A model generated the notes under the pieces. The model ran no database searches. It was not told the DNA's origin and worked only from the letters and a program-made list of their open reading frames with translations. Made by a program: the position numbers and the translations under genes. Below are positions 39,183-48,199 of a DNA stretch of 64,000 nt, one piece after another. The number at the start of each line of letters is the position of its first letter. Positions within the stretch are counted from its first letter, which is position 1. Source of the stretch: Rhizobiaceae bacterium (GTDB lineage: Bacteria > Pseudomonadota > Alphaproteobacteria > Rhizobiales > Rhizobiaceae); contig JAEPNK010000001.1 in assembly GCA_017643495.1 (NCBI GenBank), positions 1,986,938-2,050,937 of the forward strand, read 5' to 3'.

Positions 39183-39821
39183 ATGAAGTTGTACATCGGA
39201 AACAAGAAATATTCCTCTTGGTCATTGCGCCCTTGGCTTGCATTGAAGGTGCGCAACATTCCGTTTGAAGAAGTGCTGGTGCCTTTCGACATGGAGGCAG
39301 GCAATCCGGAATTCAGGAAGTTTTCTCCAACCGGCAAGGTGCCTTGTCTGCTGGATGGCGACCTGACAGTCTGGGAGTCACTGGCCATTCTTGAGTACGT
39401 GGCAGACAAACACCCTGAAGCACATTTGTGGCCTGCCGGGATTGCTGAAAGGGCAATAGCCCGAGCTGTTGCCCATGAGATGCATGGCGGGTTTGGTGCC
39501 TTGCGCAATTCGTGCCCGATGAACATGAGCCGTGAACCTTCACCGATTGATGTACCTGCCGCCGTTCATGCTGATGCTGCACGGATCGAACAACTCTGGA
39601 GCGAATGCCTGCAGAAGTCCGGTGGCCCCTTTCTTTTTGGTGAATTCACCAATGTCGACGCCATGTATGCACCGGTAGTCAATCGGCTTGAAATTTACTG
39701 CCTTGGTGCCTCGGATGCGGTGCAACAGTACAGCAATGCCATGAAATCTCTGGAAGCCTGGAAGGAATGGGAACAGGCGGGCCGTGCAGAAACCTGGTAC
39801 GTGGCCGAAGATGAAGTCTGA
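39183..39821 (+). CDS. Glutathione S-transferase family protein
   Basis: A 212-residue protein with an N-terminal thioredoxin-like GST domain (KLYIGNKKYSSWSLRPWLAL, cis-proline in GKVPCLL, glutathione-binding ESLAILEYVADKHP) and a helical C-terminal domain. The YSSWSLRPW start marks the bacterial branch annotated as zeta/YfcF-like GST. The physiological substrate is unknown. AAGGA precedes the ATG. It is convergent with the DMT permease gene, 16 bases away. Confidence 0.9.
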   Translation: MKLYIGNKKYSSWSLRPWLALKVRNIPFEEVLVPFDMEAGNPEFRKFSPTGKVPCLLDGDLTVWESLAILEYVADKHPEAHLWPAGIAERAIARAVAHEMHGGFGALRNSCPMNMSREPSPIDVPAAVHADAARIEQLWSECLQKSGGPFLFGEFTNVDAMYAPVVNRLEIYCLGASDAVQQYSNAMKSLEAWKEWEQAGRAETWYVAEDEV

Positions 39822-39837
39822 AATCCTTTTTAGGAGT

Positions 39838-40719
39838 TCAGGCCGTTGGCGCTGTTATCCGGTTCGTTGTGCGCAACTGCCACACACTGTGTCCCGCAAT
39901 GGCTCCCAGTACGATGGCGCCGCCCAGAATTGTGTTCGCTGATGGCACGTCACGGAAAATGAGCCAGATCCAGACGGGTGCCAGAACGGTTTCCAGCAGA
40001 AAGAACATCGATACCTGGGCCGCCGGTATGAAGCGGGGTGCCAGCTGAAGGGTAAAGCCGGAAGCAGGAACCATCACAAGAACATTCAGGGCCAGCCACC
40101 AGGGTGCATCGGGGATTGTGGAATAGGCAATTGCCATCGGTAGCGCAAAAAGGGCTGCTATCATTCCACCTAGACAGCCCGACAGGGACATGTCTTGTCC
40201 GCTTTGGCGGCAGCGGACAAGAGACAGGGCAAGAAACATGGCTGCGAGCAATGCAGCAAGGTCCCCCTTGATAGTGCCTCCCTGCAATCCTTCTCCGACA
40301 ATGATGGCAACCCCGGCGATTGTGAGAACGATTGCAATACAGGTTGCCGGACCCGGCCTTTCCCCAAAGAGCCACCATGCGAACAGCGCCGCAATCATCG
40401 GATTGAATGCGAGTATGAATACCAGATTGGCTGCTGAAGTATTGAACACTGCAAGAGTGAACATGATGCTGGTGATGCCGTAATATATGCCGACTTCAAC
40501 CCATTTCGGGTTGTCAAACGGGTCACGGGGTGTCTGGGTCCAGTTTTTTCTGAAGACAAGAACGTAACCGAGAACGAGTGTCAGTCCGAGACCGCGACAC
40601 AGCATGACAATCCACGGATCACCGCCAGCCAGCCTGATTACGGGGATATCCAGCGAAATAAGCAAGCCGCCTGTTAGCGCCAGTATGACGCCCAATCCTG
40701 TTCGGTGTTGTAGCTGCAA
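39838..40719 (-). CDS. DMT-superfamily (EamA) permease
   Basis: A 293-residue inner-membrane protein with about ten helices in two EamA repeats; IPVIRLAGGDPW in helix 1-2, FTLAVFNTSAANLVFILAFNPM in the first repeat and FFLLETVLAPVWIW in the second are typical. Members export metabolites or amino acids. The start is a TTG at 40719, five bases after the bpt stop, with AGGA upstream, so it is probably co-transcribed with bpt. The substrate is not predictable. Confidence 0.88.
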   Translation of the reverse strand: MQLQHRTGLGVILALTGGLLISLDIPVIRLAGGDPWIVMLCRGLGLTLVLGYVLVFRKNWTQTPRDPFDNPKWVEVGIYYGITSIMFTLAVFNTSAANLVFILAFNPMIAALFAWWLFGERPGPATCIAIVLTIAGVAIIVGEGLQGGTIKGDLAALLAAMFLALSLVRCRQSGQDMSLSGCLGGMIAALFALPMAIAYSTIPDAPWWLALNVLVMVPASGFTLQLAPRFIPAAQVSMFFLLETVLAPVWIWLIFRDVPSANTILGGAIVLGAIAGHSVWQLRTTNRITAPTA

Positions 40720-40724
40720 GCACG

Positions 40725-41471
40725 TTAATCCTGTCTGGTCCAGCCATTCATGCCCAGATGTTCCTGGGGACGAAAGCGGGTTTTGTAATCCATCTTTCTC
40801 GAGCCGGAGACCCAGTATCCCATATAAACGTGGGGCAGGCCGCGCTGTCTCGCCATCCGTATATGATCTAGAATCATGTAGGTGCCAAGGCTGTTGAAAC
40901 CGGATTCGCTATCAAAAAAACTGTACACCATGGATAGTCCGTCGGCGATAACGTCAGTCAGGGCAACAGCAACAAGTGGTCCCTCACCCTTGCCGGTAAT
41001 GGCGGTATCAGGGCCTCGCTTGCGATATTCAATCAGAATTGTGTCGACATGTGTGTCTTCAACCATCATCGCATAATCGAGTGATGTCATTTCCGCCATT
41101 CCACCGGTTGAATGACGGTCATCCAGATATTTGCGAAACAGGGAGAATTGTTCGCTGGTCGGGGAAGGGGGCAGAATTTCAGCTACCAGGTCCTTGTTTG
41201 CATTCAGGATCCGCTTGAACGATTTGCCAGGTTCAAACTCATTGGCGAGCACACGAACTGATACACAGGCCCGGCATCCCTCGCAGGCTGGCCGGTAAGC
41301 GATATTCTGCGAACGGCGAAAGCCGCCTTGGCTCAGCATGTTGTTCACCTGCTCGGCCCGCTCACCAACAAGATGCGTGAAAACTTTCCGCTCATAACGA
41401 CCCTCAAGATAGGGGCAGGGGGCAGGCGCAGTCAGATAGAATTGCGGTGTATCTAGGGAATGTCGTGTCAT
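40725..41471 (-). CDS. bpt: Aspartate/glutamate leucyltransferase (Bpt/ATE family)
   Basis: A 248-residue aminoacyl-tRNA-protein transferase. Bpt adds Leu from leucyl-tRNA to proteins with N-terminal Asp or Glu, marking them for ClpS/ClpAP degradation. The conserved N-terminal cysteine cluster is [12 protein letters not shown] (about residues 62-73) and the C-terminal GNAT-like core includes [20 protein letters not shown] and [16 protein letters not shown] use the ATG at 41471; an in-frame TTG at 41486 would add five residues. The product name follows the bacterial ATE-type family; an arginyl specificity is an alternative. Confidence 0.94.
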   Translation of the reverse strand: MTRHSLDTPQFYLTAPAPCPYLEGRYERKVFTHLVGERAEQVNNMLSQGGFRRSQNIAYRPACEGCRACVSVRVLANEFEPGKSFKRILNANKDLVAEILPPSPTSEQFSLFRKYLDDRHSTGGMAEMTSLDYAMMVEDTHVDTILIEYRKRGPDTAITGKGEGPLVAVALTDVIADGLSMVYSFFDSESGFNSLGTYMILDHIRMARQRGLPHVYMGYWVSGSRKMDYKTRFRPQEHLGMNGWTRQD

Positions 41472-41672
41472 TCGGCTTGTCTGCAAATATCACTGCTTGG
41501 AAGCCTAGTATATTTTCCAGAAAAATCCATGCCTTGGTAAGGGAAAAACAAATTCGCCCACATCGCACACTAACGCCATCGTGAGAAAAAAATGAGGAGT
41601 CTGATTGCCGGATTTCTCTATTCTGTTCAGTGAGTGCTGCATCAAGTGAAGCAAATTTTATGGAGGAGTATA

Positions 41673-42251
41673 ATGCGAACAATACCTAAGTTCATGATTG
41701 CCGGATGTGCCATGATGTTTTCTGGGCCGGCATTCGCCACCTGCACATCTGAGGTGGCAAAGGACGACTTGACTGACGAACAGGTGGTTGAGCTTTATGA
41801 TTGTATCCGGGACAGTCTGCGTGAAGGATACGCCAAGGAAGGAGGGCAGTGGACCTCCGACTATCCGAGTTGGGGAGAGACATCCTCACAACCCGTGGCG
41901 GCGGGCACGCACGGAAACCGTTTCCTGATAACCTTTGTCAATGAAACCGGTCATGCTGAATATGTGAAATTTTCGGATGAGCGCGGCCCGATGCCAGCAG
42001 GAAGTGTACTTGCAAAGGAATCGTTCAACCTCAACAAAAAGAACCAGGTACAAAAGGGGCCGCTGTTTTTCATGGAGAAAGTTGCTGCGGGTAATGCTGA
42101 CGAATATGGAAACTGGGTTTATTCCGTAGTTCAACCGAATGGAAAACCAGCAAAAATATCCCAGAAATTCTGCCATGATTGTCATGGAGCATTTTCAGAC
42201 CAGGATTCCATGGGATATCCGGATGAGGATTACAGGATCACCTCGCAGTAA
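41673..42251 (+). CDS. Cytochrome P460-family secreted c-type cytochrome
   Basis: A 192-residue protein with a signal peptide (about residues 1-22, cleavage after AFA) and one heme-c attachment motif, CHDCH, at 167-171 near the C-terminus. The middle (HGNRFLITFVNETGHAEYVKF, PMPAGSVLAKESF, PLFFMEKVAAG) fits the P460/cytochrome c'-beta fold. Cytochromes P460 oxidise hydroxylamine or bind NO; whether this one has the Lys cross-link of P460 cannot be judged by eye. GGAGGAG lies just before the ATG at 41673. It stands alone, without other nitrogen genes. Confidence 0.82.
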   Translation: MRTIPKFMIAGCAMMFSGPAFATCTSEVAKDDLTDEQVVELYDCIRDSLREGYAKEGGQWTSDYPSWGETSSQPVAAGTHGNRFLITFVNETGHAEYVKFSDERGPMPAGSVLAKESFNLNKKNQVQKGPLFFMEKVAAGNADEYGNWVYSVVQPNGKPAKISQKFCHDCHGAFSDQDSMGYPDEDYRITSQ

Positions 42252-42337
42252 CGGACAGCCATTCTCCTAGTGTGCCGGAAGATATGGGCAACGCGGTATT
42301 GTCAAGGCAACTCGATCATCCATGTCTCACCTGAGAG

Positions 42338-42805
42338 TTATGAACGGTCGGATCGTACTATAACCGTACCCAACAGGATGTCATGAAGTAGCCTTTTGTC
42401 CTTGGAGAAAAGCGATACCAGCAGGATAAAGCCCGGCAGCACCACGTTACCGGTCCAGAACAGTACCAAGTGAACTATAGAGGTCCAGATATCAATCACG
42501 CCGCCATCATACCGCTTCATGCGGAGCGCAAACATGCGCATTCCCGGCGTTGCCTGTGCCGGTCCGGCCAGCGTGAATATGAAATACAAGGCAGCAATGA
42601 CAGGGATGATTGCCCCGTATAATAGCCAGCCAAGGCCAAGGGTAAGGATACCGAGAAAGAAGACCACTATGCCTGCTATGAAGCTGAAAAAGAGTATGAA
42701 CAGATAATCAACGACAAACGCAAAAATCCGTCTGCGCCTTACTTCTTCAAGACTGTCGTCCGTAACAACATTTCCATCTTGATCAAGAATGTCGGGTTGA
42801 TTCAT
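42338..42805 (-). CDS. RDD family membrane protein
   Basis: A 155-residue inner-membrane protein. The RDD domain begins at RRRRIFAFVVDYLFILFF (Arg and Asp of the signature), followed by hydrophobic helices, ATPGMRMFALRM and the closing DKRLLHDILLGTVIV. The function is unknown for most RDD proteins; transport roles have been proposed. The ATG at 42805 has GGAAG just upstream; another at 42853 lacks a ribosome site. Confidence 0.88.
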   Translation of the reverse strand: MNQPDILDQDGNVVTDDSLEEVRRRRIFAFVVDYLFILFFSFIAGIVVFFLGILTLGLGWLLYGAIIPVIAALYFIFTLAGPAQATPGMRMFALRMKRYDGGVIDIWTSIVHLVLFWTGNVVLPGFILLVSLFSKDKRLLHDILLGTVIVRSDRS

Positions 42806-42957
42806 CTTCCGGTTCCCTGTCTGCGTTTGTTGGTTTCCAGTCTGGTCAGGCATATATAGTGTCTGGATTGAAAATTACCCGCATCCGAAGAATGGTCAAC
42901 ACAACCATCTTCATGCAAATGCAGGTTTGCATGACAGGAAATGCCCGGAGGCGTAAC

Positions 42958-43962
42958 TTATTTGCTGTTCAGGATTCGTGCGACCTGTGGTGCAAAATAG
43001 GTGTAGATCGCATCAGCACCGGCTCTTTTGAAACAGGTCAGGCTTTCGAGGACAACACGCTCCTCATCCATGAATCCCAGACTGCTGCCTGCCTTGATCA
43101 TGGCATATTCCCCGGACACCTGATAGGCAAAGGTAGGCATGGCGAATTTGTCCTTTAGGCGCCTTATCACGTCAAGATACGGCATGCCGGGCTTTACCAT
43201 GATGATATCGGAACCCTCCTCAATATCCAGAAGAGCCTCCATTTCAGCTTCGTCCGCATTCGCCGGGTCCATGAAATAGGTGCGCTTGTCGCCTTTCAGC
43301 AGGCCGTCTGTACCGACCGCTTCACGATAGGGGCCGTAAAACCCGGATGCATATTTCGCTGAATAGGCAAGTGTTCCCGTATCCTGGAACCCAGCGAGGT
43401 TGAGGGCATCGCGTATTGCACCCATTCTGCCGTCCATCATTTCCGAGGCGGAAATAATGTCGGCTCCTGCTTGTGCCTGAAGCACGGCTGCCTTGGCAAT
43501 GTGGTCTACCGTTTCGTCATTCACGATTATTCCATCGCGCAAAATTCCGTCGTGGCCATGCGTGGTAAACAGGTCAAGCGCCACATCCGTAATGACGCCT
43601 ATATCCGGTGCGGCATCCTTTATGGCGCGGGTTCCCGTGTTTATGAGATTGTCCGGGTTTAATGCCTCGGAACCGTTAACGTCGCGTTTGTCCATGGCAA
43701 TGTTGGCAAAGGTAGCAATTGCCGGAATGCCCAAATCCTGTGCAATCCGCGCTTGCTCGCCAATCTTGTCTGCAGAATAACGTGAAACTCCGGGCAGGCT
43801 TTCGAGTGGTTCACAGACATTGGTGCCTTCACAAAGGAATACTGGCCAGATCAGGTCATCTACCGACAACCTGTTTTCCCGCACAAGGCGACGGTTCCAT
43901 TCGAACCTGCGATTGCGACGCATGCGACGGTTCCCGGTTATCTCATCAACGCTACGTGCCAT
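42958..43962 (-). CDS. hemB: Delta-aminolevulinic acid dehydratase (porphobilinogen synthase)
   Basis: A 334-residue enzyme that joins two 5-aminolevulinate molecules to porphobilinogen in heme synthesis. Landmarks: RRNRRFEWNRRLVREN near the start, DLIWPVFLCEG, the metal-site region DVALDLFTTHGHDG, AKYASGFYGPYREAVG with a catalytic Lys, and IIMVKPGMPYLDVIRRLKD with the second Schiff-base Lys. TTHGHDG in place of a triple-cysteine zinc site indicates the magnesium-dependent type found in many alphaproteobacteria. Confidence 0.97.
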   Translation of the reverse strand: MARSVDEITGNRRMRRNRRFEWNRRLVRENRLSVDDLIWPVFLCEGTNVCEPLESLPGVSRYSADKIGEQARIAQDLGIPAIATFANIAMDKRDVNGSEALNPDNLINTGTRAIKDAAPDIGVITDVALDLFTTHGHDGILRDGIIVNDETVDHIAKAAVLQAQAGADIISASEMMDGRMGAIRDALNLAGFQDTGTLAYSAKYASGFYGPYREAVGTDGLLKGDKRTYFMDPANADEAEMEALLDIEEGSDIIMVKPGMPYLDVIRRLKDKFAMPTFAYQVSGEYAMIKAGSSLGFMDEERVVLESLTCFKRAGADAIYTYFAPQVARILNSK

Positions 43963-44053
43963 TGCCTAATTGCTTTTCTTGAATAGGGGATATGTTTGCC
44001 ACCATGAATAGAATTTCCTATAGAGACCCGTCAACCAAACTAAGTGAGACAAA

Positions 44054-44467
44054 ATGAGCGAGGCAGCAGCCCGTGTCGGTCGATTATATGGTCTGGACCA
44101 GATCGTGTTATGGCTTTTTCGGGGAGTGGCAATAATCGTATTGCTGCTCGGTATTCATTACTGGTTGATGTTGCTTGGCGTAACTGATCCGGCATTTCGT
44201 TTTGATACCATGCCCAACCATTGGAAAATTGCGGCAACGACACTTTGTGTGTTGATGCCTGTGGCAAGTCTCGGATTGTGGGGGCTTTACCGGTGGGGCG
44301 TTGCAATCTGGCTGATTGCAGTATCCGTTGAACTCTTCATGCATTTGCTTATGCCGGAAAGGTTTGGTGAAAACCGCCTGTTGGTCGTTTTTCATCTTGC
44401 AGCAATTGCATTGTTTGTTGGATATCGACTGCTGCGATGGATTGAAAGACGCCGCGCTGTCTCATGA
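44054..44467 (+). CDS. Small four-helix membrane protein, DUF6163-like
   Basis: A 137-residue inner-membrane protein with four hydrophobic helices (about residues 20-44, 58-76, 81-99 and 106-124) and a basic C-terminus (RWIERRRA). Its position directly upstream of the LdtR-type regulator matches a small membrane protein conserved at this locus in Rhizobiales (DUF6163, by my recollection). The function is unknown; a cell-envelope role is inferred from its neighbours. Confidence 0.7.
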   Translation: MSEAAARVGRLYGLDQIVLWLFRGVAIIVLLLGIHYWLMLLGVTDPAFRFDTMPNHWKIAATTLCVLMPVASLGLWGLYRWGVAIWLIAVSVELFMHLLMPERFGENRLLVVFHLAAIALFVGYRLLRWIERRRAVS

Positions 44468-44632
44468 AAGGCGTGTGCGTTCTCAATGCTGTGATGCTGT
44501 TAAAATCTGCACCGGAATTGTAACCGGAAATTAATCCTAAGTTTTAATTCGAATTTTAGACGCATGCCGTAAAAGTTTTGTCAGAGCGGGAGAAAACAAA
44601 TCCGCCAAAAACAAAACAGTGAGGCAGAAATC

Positions 44633-45145
44633 ATGCAAAACGCACCGCACATGGTGGGCGAGGCCGTTGAGTCCGAACACGAAGGCGATATCAAGTCGCT
44701 TTATCTTACATCCCTGACAATGGTTGAGCGGCTGCACCGCCGTCTACTTGATGTAATCAAGGATGAATTCGACAGGGAAGGGCGCAGTGATATCAATCCT
44801 GTACAGGCTCTCCTCTTGTTCAATATCGGAAATACCGAACTGACAGCCGGCGAATTGCGTTCGCGGGGTTACTATCTTGGATCCAACGTTTCTTACAACC
44901 TGAAAAAACTGGTCGACCAGGGATATATCAACCACCAGAAATCACGTGTAGACCGCAGGTCAGTGCGGGTAAGCCTTACCGATGAAGGCATGAAGGTTGC
45001 CGCAATCGTTGATGGGCTTTACGAGCGCCATATCGGTTCGATCGAAAAGGTTGGCGGAATTAACACCGACGAGTTTACACGAATGAACAAGTCGCTTCAG
45101 CGCCTGGAACGTTTCTGGACCGACCAGATACTGTACCGCCTGTAA
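44633..45145 (+). CDS. ldtR: MarR-family regulator LdtR
   Basis: A 170-residue winged-helix protein. The long N-terminal helix (IKSLYLTSLTMVERLHRRLLDVI), the DNA-recognition region (LTAGELRSRGYYLGSNVSYN) and wing (VDRRSVRVSLTDEG) match LdtR, characterised in Liberibacter and Sinorhizobium as an activator of the L,D-transpeptidase gene ldtP and osmotic-stress tolerance. The ldtP homologue is directly downstream after a terminator. An inverted repeat in the ldtP promoter is a candidate target. Confidence 0.92.
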   Translation: MQNAPHMVGEAVESEHEGDIKSLYLTSLTMVERLHRRLLDVIKDEFDREGRSDINPVQALLLFNIGNTELTAGELRSRGYYLGSNVSYNLKKLVDQGYINHQKSRVDRRSVRVSLTDEGMKVAAIVDGLYERHIGSIEKVGGINTDEFTRMNKSLQRLERFWTDQILYRL

Positions 45146-45167
45146 AATTGCGAGTTCACATCAATGT

Positions 45168-45199
45168 GAAAAAGGCCCGCCATTGTGCGGGCCTTTTTG
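45168..45199 (+). terminator. Rho-independent terminator of ldtR
   Basis: AAAGGCCCGC (45171-45180) pairs with GCGGGCCTTT (45187-45196) across a six-base loop, followed by TT. It lies 26 bases after the ldtR stop and separates ldtR transcription from ldtP. Confidence 0.92.
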
Positions 45200-45296
45200 T
45201 CTTGGCCAAGAATTAAACACAAAGTATTCATACAAGAAATGAAAGGGCAGGGCTCGAGTCGCATGCGGCGCATTCACACTGCGTCCGCATTTGGCA

Positions 45297-45348
45297 ATCC
45301 CAAATTTTTTGTTAACCATGTTGGGATACTCAAATAAGCGACTATATG
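45297..45348 (+). promoter_or_regulatory. Candidate ldtP promoter with inverted repeat
   Basis: ATCCCAA (45297-45303) and TTGGGAT (45321-45327) form a 7-bp inverted repeat. The right arm overlaps a possible -35 (TTGGGA, 45321-45326), followed after 16 bases by TATATG (45343-45348), a possible -10, about 70 bases before the ldtP ATG. Between the arms is TTAACCAT (45312-45319), a CtrA-like half site. LdtR and CtrA are candidates for binding; neither is shown. Confidence 0.4.
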
Positions 45349-45417
45349 AATTGAAAACTATACGTCACGGCGCCTGCACTTCTGCACGGTGTTGACGTGA
45401 TTGGTTCGAGAAAGAAT

Positions 45418-46671
45418 ATGATCAAGCGAAGACAGTTTCTATCCGGAATGGCTGCGTTGGGTGGCGGCACAATGGCTTCTCCGGCCTTTGCAGAAAATGC
45501 AATCGAGTCGATTATTCGTTCCTCACGGCGCGATAGCTGGAGCGACCAGTTCGATGCGCGCAAGGGCGATGCAAAGCTTTCTGCGAGCAAGACGCCGATT
45601 TTTTCCGACCAGACAACAGCCCGTGTAGAGCAGGCAATCGCCGAATACCGCAATATCGTGTCGACTGGTGGTTGGCCTGTTGTTCCTGCAAACAAGAAAC
45701 TGCGCCTTGGTAGTGAATCCCGTACGGTTTTGACATTGCGTCAGCGCCTTGCCAAATCCAACGATCTTGATCCGAGTGCCGGAAATTCCGAAGTTTTTGA
45801 TACCTGGGTGGATGGTGCCGTGCGCCGTTTTCAGGCGCGTCACGGCCTGCCAGCAGATGGTGTGCTCGGCAAATACACCTACGCAGCCATGAATGTTCCG
45901 GCCAACATCAGGCTTGGCCAACTGGAAACCAACCTGGTTCGCCTGCGTTCTATGTCGGGTTTTCTGGGTGACCGTTATGTCCTGGTCAATATCCCGGCAG
46001 CACAAATTGAAGCTGTCCGGGGTGGCAATGTGGAATCCCGGCATACAGCAATTGTCGGAAAGACGGACCGGCAATCACCAATCATTTCGTCAAAGATTTA
46101 CGAATTGAACCTCAACCCTTACTGGACTTCTCCAGTTTCGATCGTCAAAAAAGACCTGATCCCGTTGATGCAGAAGGATCCCGGTTATCTTGAGCGCAAC
46201 AACATTCGTATTTTTGACTGGACAACGAAGCAGGAGATACCGCCGAACAGTATTGACTGGAATTCCGACGAAGCAGTGAAATACATGTTCAGGCAGGATC
46301 CCGGCAAGATCAATGCGATGGGCTCCGTGAAGATCAACTTCCCGAATCCGCATGCCGTTTACATGCATGACACGCCGCAACAAAGCCTCTTTTCAAGACT
46401 GCTGAGGTTTGAGTCCTCTGGTTGTGTTCGGGTGCAAAATGTTCGTGACCTGATCACCTGGCTGGCAAACGAGACACCAGGTTGGGAGCGCCGCCAAATC
46501 GAGCGGGCGATCGAGTCCGGTGAACGGATCGATGTCGAGCTTTCCGCTCCGGTGCCCGTATACTGGAATTATATTACGGCTTGGTCTACCAATCCGGGTG
46601 TTGTCCAGTTCCGGGATGATATTTACAGCCGTGATGGTGCCGAACAGCTGGTTTCAAGCAACTGGAACTGA
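45418..46671 (+). CDS. ldtP: L,D-transpeptidase with peptidoglycan-binding domain
   Basis: A 417-residue secreted cell-wall enzyme. The start MIKRRQFLSGMAALGGG is a twin-arginine-like signal (RRQFLSG), cleaved near AFA. A PG_binding_1 domain lies near residues 105-165 (LRQRLAKSND...VRRFQARHGLPADGVLG). The YkuD catalytic domain follows, with YMHDTPQQSLF and the active-site SSGCVRVQN (catalytic Cys, His and Arg). It makes 3-3 cross-links or attaches proteins to peptidoglycan. I use the ATG at 45418; a GTG at 45397 would move the RR motif inward. Regulated, by analogy, by LdtR. Confidence 0.93.
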   Translation: MIKRRQFLSGMAALGGGTMASPAFAENAIESIIRSSRRDSWSDQFDARKGDAKLSASKTPIFSDQTTARVEQAIAEYRNIVSTGGWPVVPANKKLRLGSESRTVLTLRQRLAKSNDLDPSAGNSEVFDTWVDGAVRRFQARHGLPADGVLGKYTYAAMNVPANIRLGQLETNLVRLRSMSGFLGDRYVLVNIPAAQIEAVRGGNVESRHTAIVGKTDRQSPIISSKIYELNLNPYWTSPVSIVKKDLIPLMQKDPGYLERNNIRIFDWTTKQEIPPNSIDWNSDEAVKYMFRQDPGKINAMGSVKINFPNPHAVYMHDTPQQSLFSRLLRFESSGCVRVQNVRDLITWLANETPGWERRQIERAIESGERIDVELSAPVPVYWNYITAWSTNPGVVQFRDDIYSRDGAEQLVSSNWN

Positions 46672-46711
46672 CTGCCGGTTGTAACAACTTTCAGGATTTG
46701 AACACTGTTTC

Positions 46712-46739
46712 TCAGCGCATGTTGGCCAACATGCGCTGA
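46712..46739. repeat. Perfect 28-bp palindrome between ldtP and glyA
   Basis: TCAGCGCATGTTGG (46712-46725) is followed immediately by its exact reverse complement (46726-46739). There is no spacer and only a short TTT stretch after it (46739-46742), so it is not a standard terminator. It could be the ldtP 3' end or an operator of glyA, whose start is about 115 bases downstream. Confidence 0.7.
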
Positions 46740-46855
46740 TTTGCCGTTTAGAAACCAAAAAATACCGTTTTACCTGCGGCCTGGTTCCGTTATGTACTCT
46801 ACTCAATTGCGCGGCCAAACAGAGCCTTGCAGCAACAGCCGAAACGGAAATGCCA

Positions 46856-48148
46856 ATGTCTAACAGCCTCGACACCTTCTTCAATGCGCCGCTTGCTGAA
46901 GTGGATCCTGAAATTCATCAAGCCATAAGTAATGAACTTGGGCGTCAGCGTACCGAAATCGAGCTGATTGCGTCGGAGAACGTGGTTTCGCTGGCTGTTC
47001 TTCAGGCACAGGGCTCCATCATGACCAACAAATATGCGGAAGGTTATCCCGGCAAGCGCTATTATGGCGGCTGCGAGTTTGTTGATGTGGCGGAAGAACT
47101 GGCAATTGAGCGGGCAAAGAAACTGTTTGGATGCGGTTTTGCCAATGTTCAGCCCAATTCCGGCTCGCAGATGAACCAGGCCGTATTCCTGGCGCTTCTT
47201 CAACCGGGCGATACATTCATGGGGCTGGACCTGAATTCAGGTGGACACCTTACCCATGGATCACCCGTAAACATGTCAGGCAAATGGTTCAACGTGGTTT
47301 CCTATGGTGTCGACCGCGAAACCCATCAGCTTGACTTGGCCGAGGTCGAACGTCTTGCCAAGGAGCACAAGCCGAAAATCATCATTGCCGGTGGTACTGC
47401 CTACTCAAGGGAATGGGACTGGGCTGCCTTCCGCCGCATTGCGGATAGTGTTGGCGCCTATCTCATGGTGGACATGTCACACATTGCCGGTCTGGTTGCA
47501 GCCGGAGTGCACGATTCGCCGGTTCCTCATGCGCATGTTGTAACGACAACCACGCACAAATCCCTGCGTGGACCGCGTGGCGGCATGATTCTTACCAATG
47601 ATGAAGCGCTTGCCAAGAAAATGAATTCGGCTGTATTCCCTGGTTTGCAGGGCGGTCCGTTGATGCATGTGATTGCTGCAAAAGCGGTTGCTTTCGGTGA
47701 AGCATTGCAACCGGATTTCAAGGAATACCAGCAGCGTGTAAAGAACAATGCCCGCGCCTTGGCCGCAAGCCTGTTGGAAAATGGCCTGGATATTGTTTCT
47801 GGAGGCACCGACAATCACTTGATGCTTGTTGACCTCCGCCCCAAGAGGGCAACAGGGAAAGCCGCTGAGGCATCACTCGTTCGGGCAGGAATAACCTGCA
47901 ACAAGAACGGCATACCCTTCGACCCGGAAAAACCGTTCGTGACTTCCGGAATTCGTCTTGGTTCACCGGCTGCCACAACCCGTGGTTTTGGTGAAGCAGA
48001 ATTTCAGGAGATAGGCAATCTGATCACTGAAGTTCTTGACGGGCTCATGGCCTCAAATGCAGATGATTCAAATGAAGCAGCTGAAAAGGCGGTACATGCA
48101 AAAGTCGTCGAGATGACAGGCCGTTTCCCGATGTATTCTGCTATGTAA
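46856..48148 (+). CDS. glyA: Serine hydroxymethyltransferase
   Basis: A 430-residue PLP enzyme that converts serine and THF to glycine and 5,10-methylene-THF. Landmarks: [11 protein letters not shown] near residue 36, [36 protein letters not shown], the PLP lysine in [13 protein letters not shown] (about residue 236), and [16 protein letters not shown]. The ATG at 46856 has a GGAAA six bases before it; an ATG at 46850 is the alternative. The conserved order glyA-nrdR-ribD-ribE follows, with two extra genes inserted. Confidence 0.97.
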   Translation: MSNSLDTFFNAPLAEVDPEIHQAISNELGRQRTEIELIASENVVSLAVLQAQGSIMTNKYAEGYPGKRYYGGCEFVDVAEELAIERAKKLFGCGFANVQPNSGSQMNQAVFLALLQPGDTFMGLDLNSGGHLTHGSPVNMSGKWFNVVSYGVDRETHQLDLAEVERLAKEHKPKIIIAGGTAYSREWDWAAFRRIADSVGAYLMVDMSHIAGLVAAGVHDSPVPHAHVVTTTTHKSLRGPRGGMILTNDEALAKKMNSAVFPGLQGGPLMHVIAAKAVAFGEALQPDFKEYQQRVKNNARALAASLLENGLDIVSGGTDNHLMLVDLRPKRATGKAAEASLVRAGITCNKNGIPFDPEKPFVTSGIRLGSPAATTRGFGEAEFQEIGNLITEVLDGLMASNADDSNEAAEKAVHAKVVEMTGRFPMYSAM

Positions 48149-48162
48149 ACCGGACATGTCGG

Positions 48163-48180
48163 GCCTGTTTAAAAACAGGC
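48163..48180 (+). promoter_or_regulatory. Hairpin between glyA and nrdR
   Basis: GCCTGTT (48163-48169) and AACAGGC (48174-48180) pair across a TAAA loop. It lies 14 bases after the glyA stop and ends six bases before the nrdR ribosome site. It lacks a T-run, so it may modulate nrdR translation or read-through from glyA. Confidence 0.4.
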
Positions 48181-48199
48181 ATCCACAAGGAGAGGCGTA

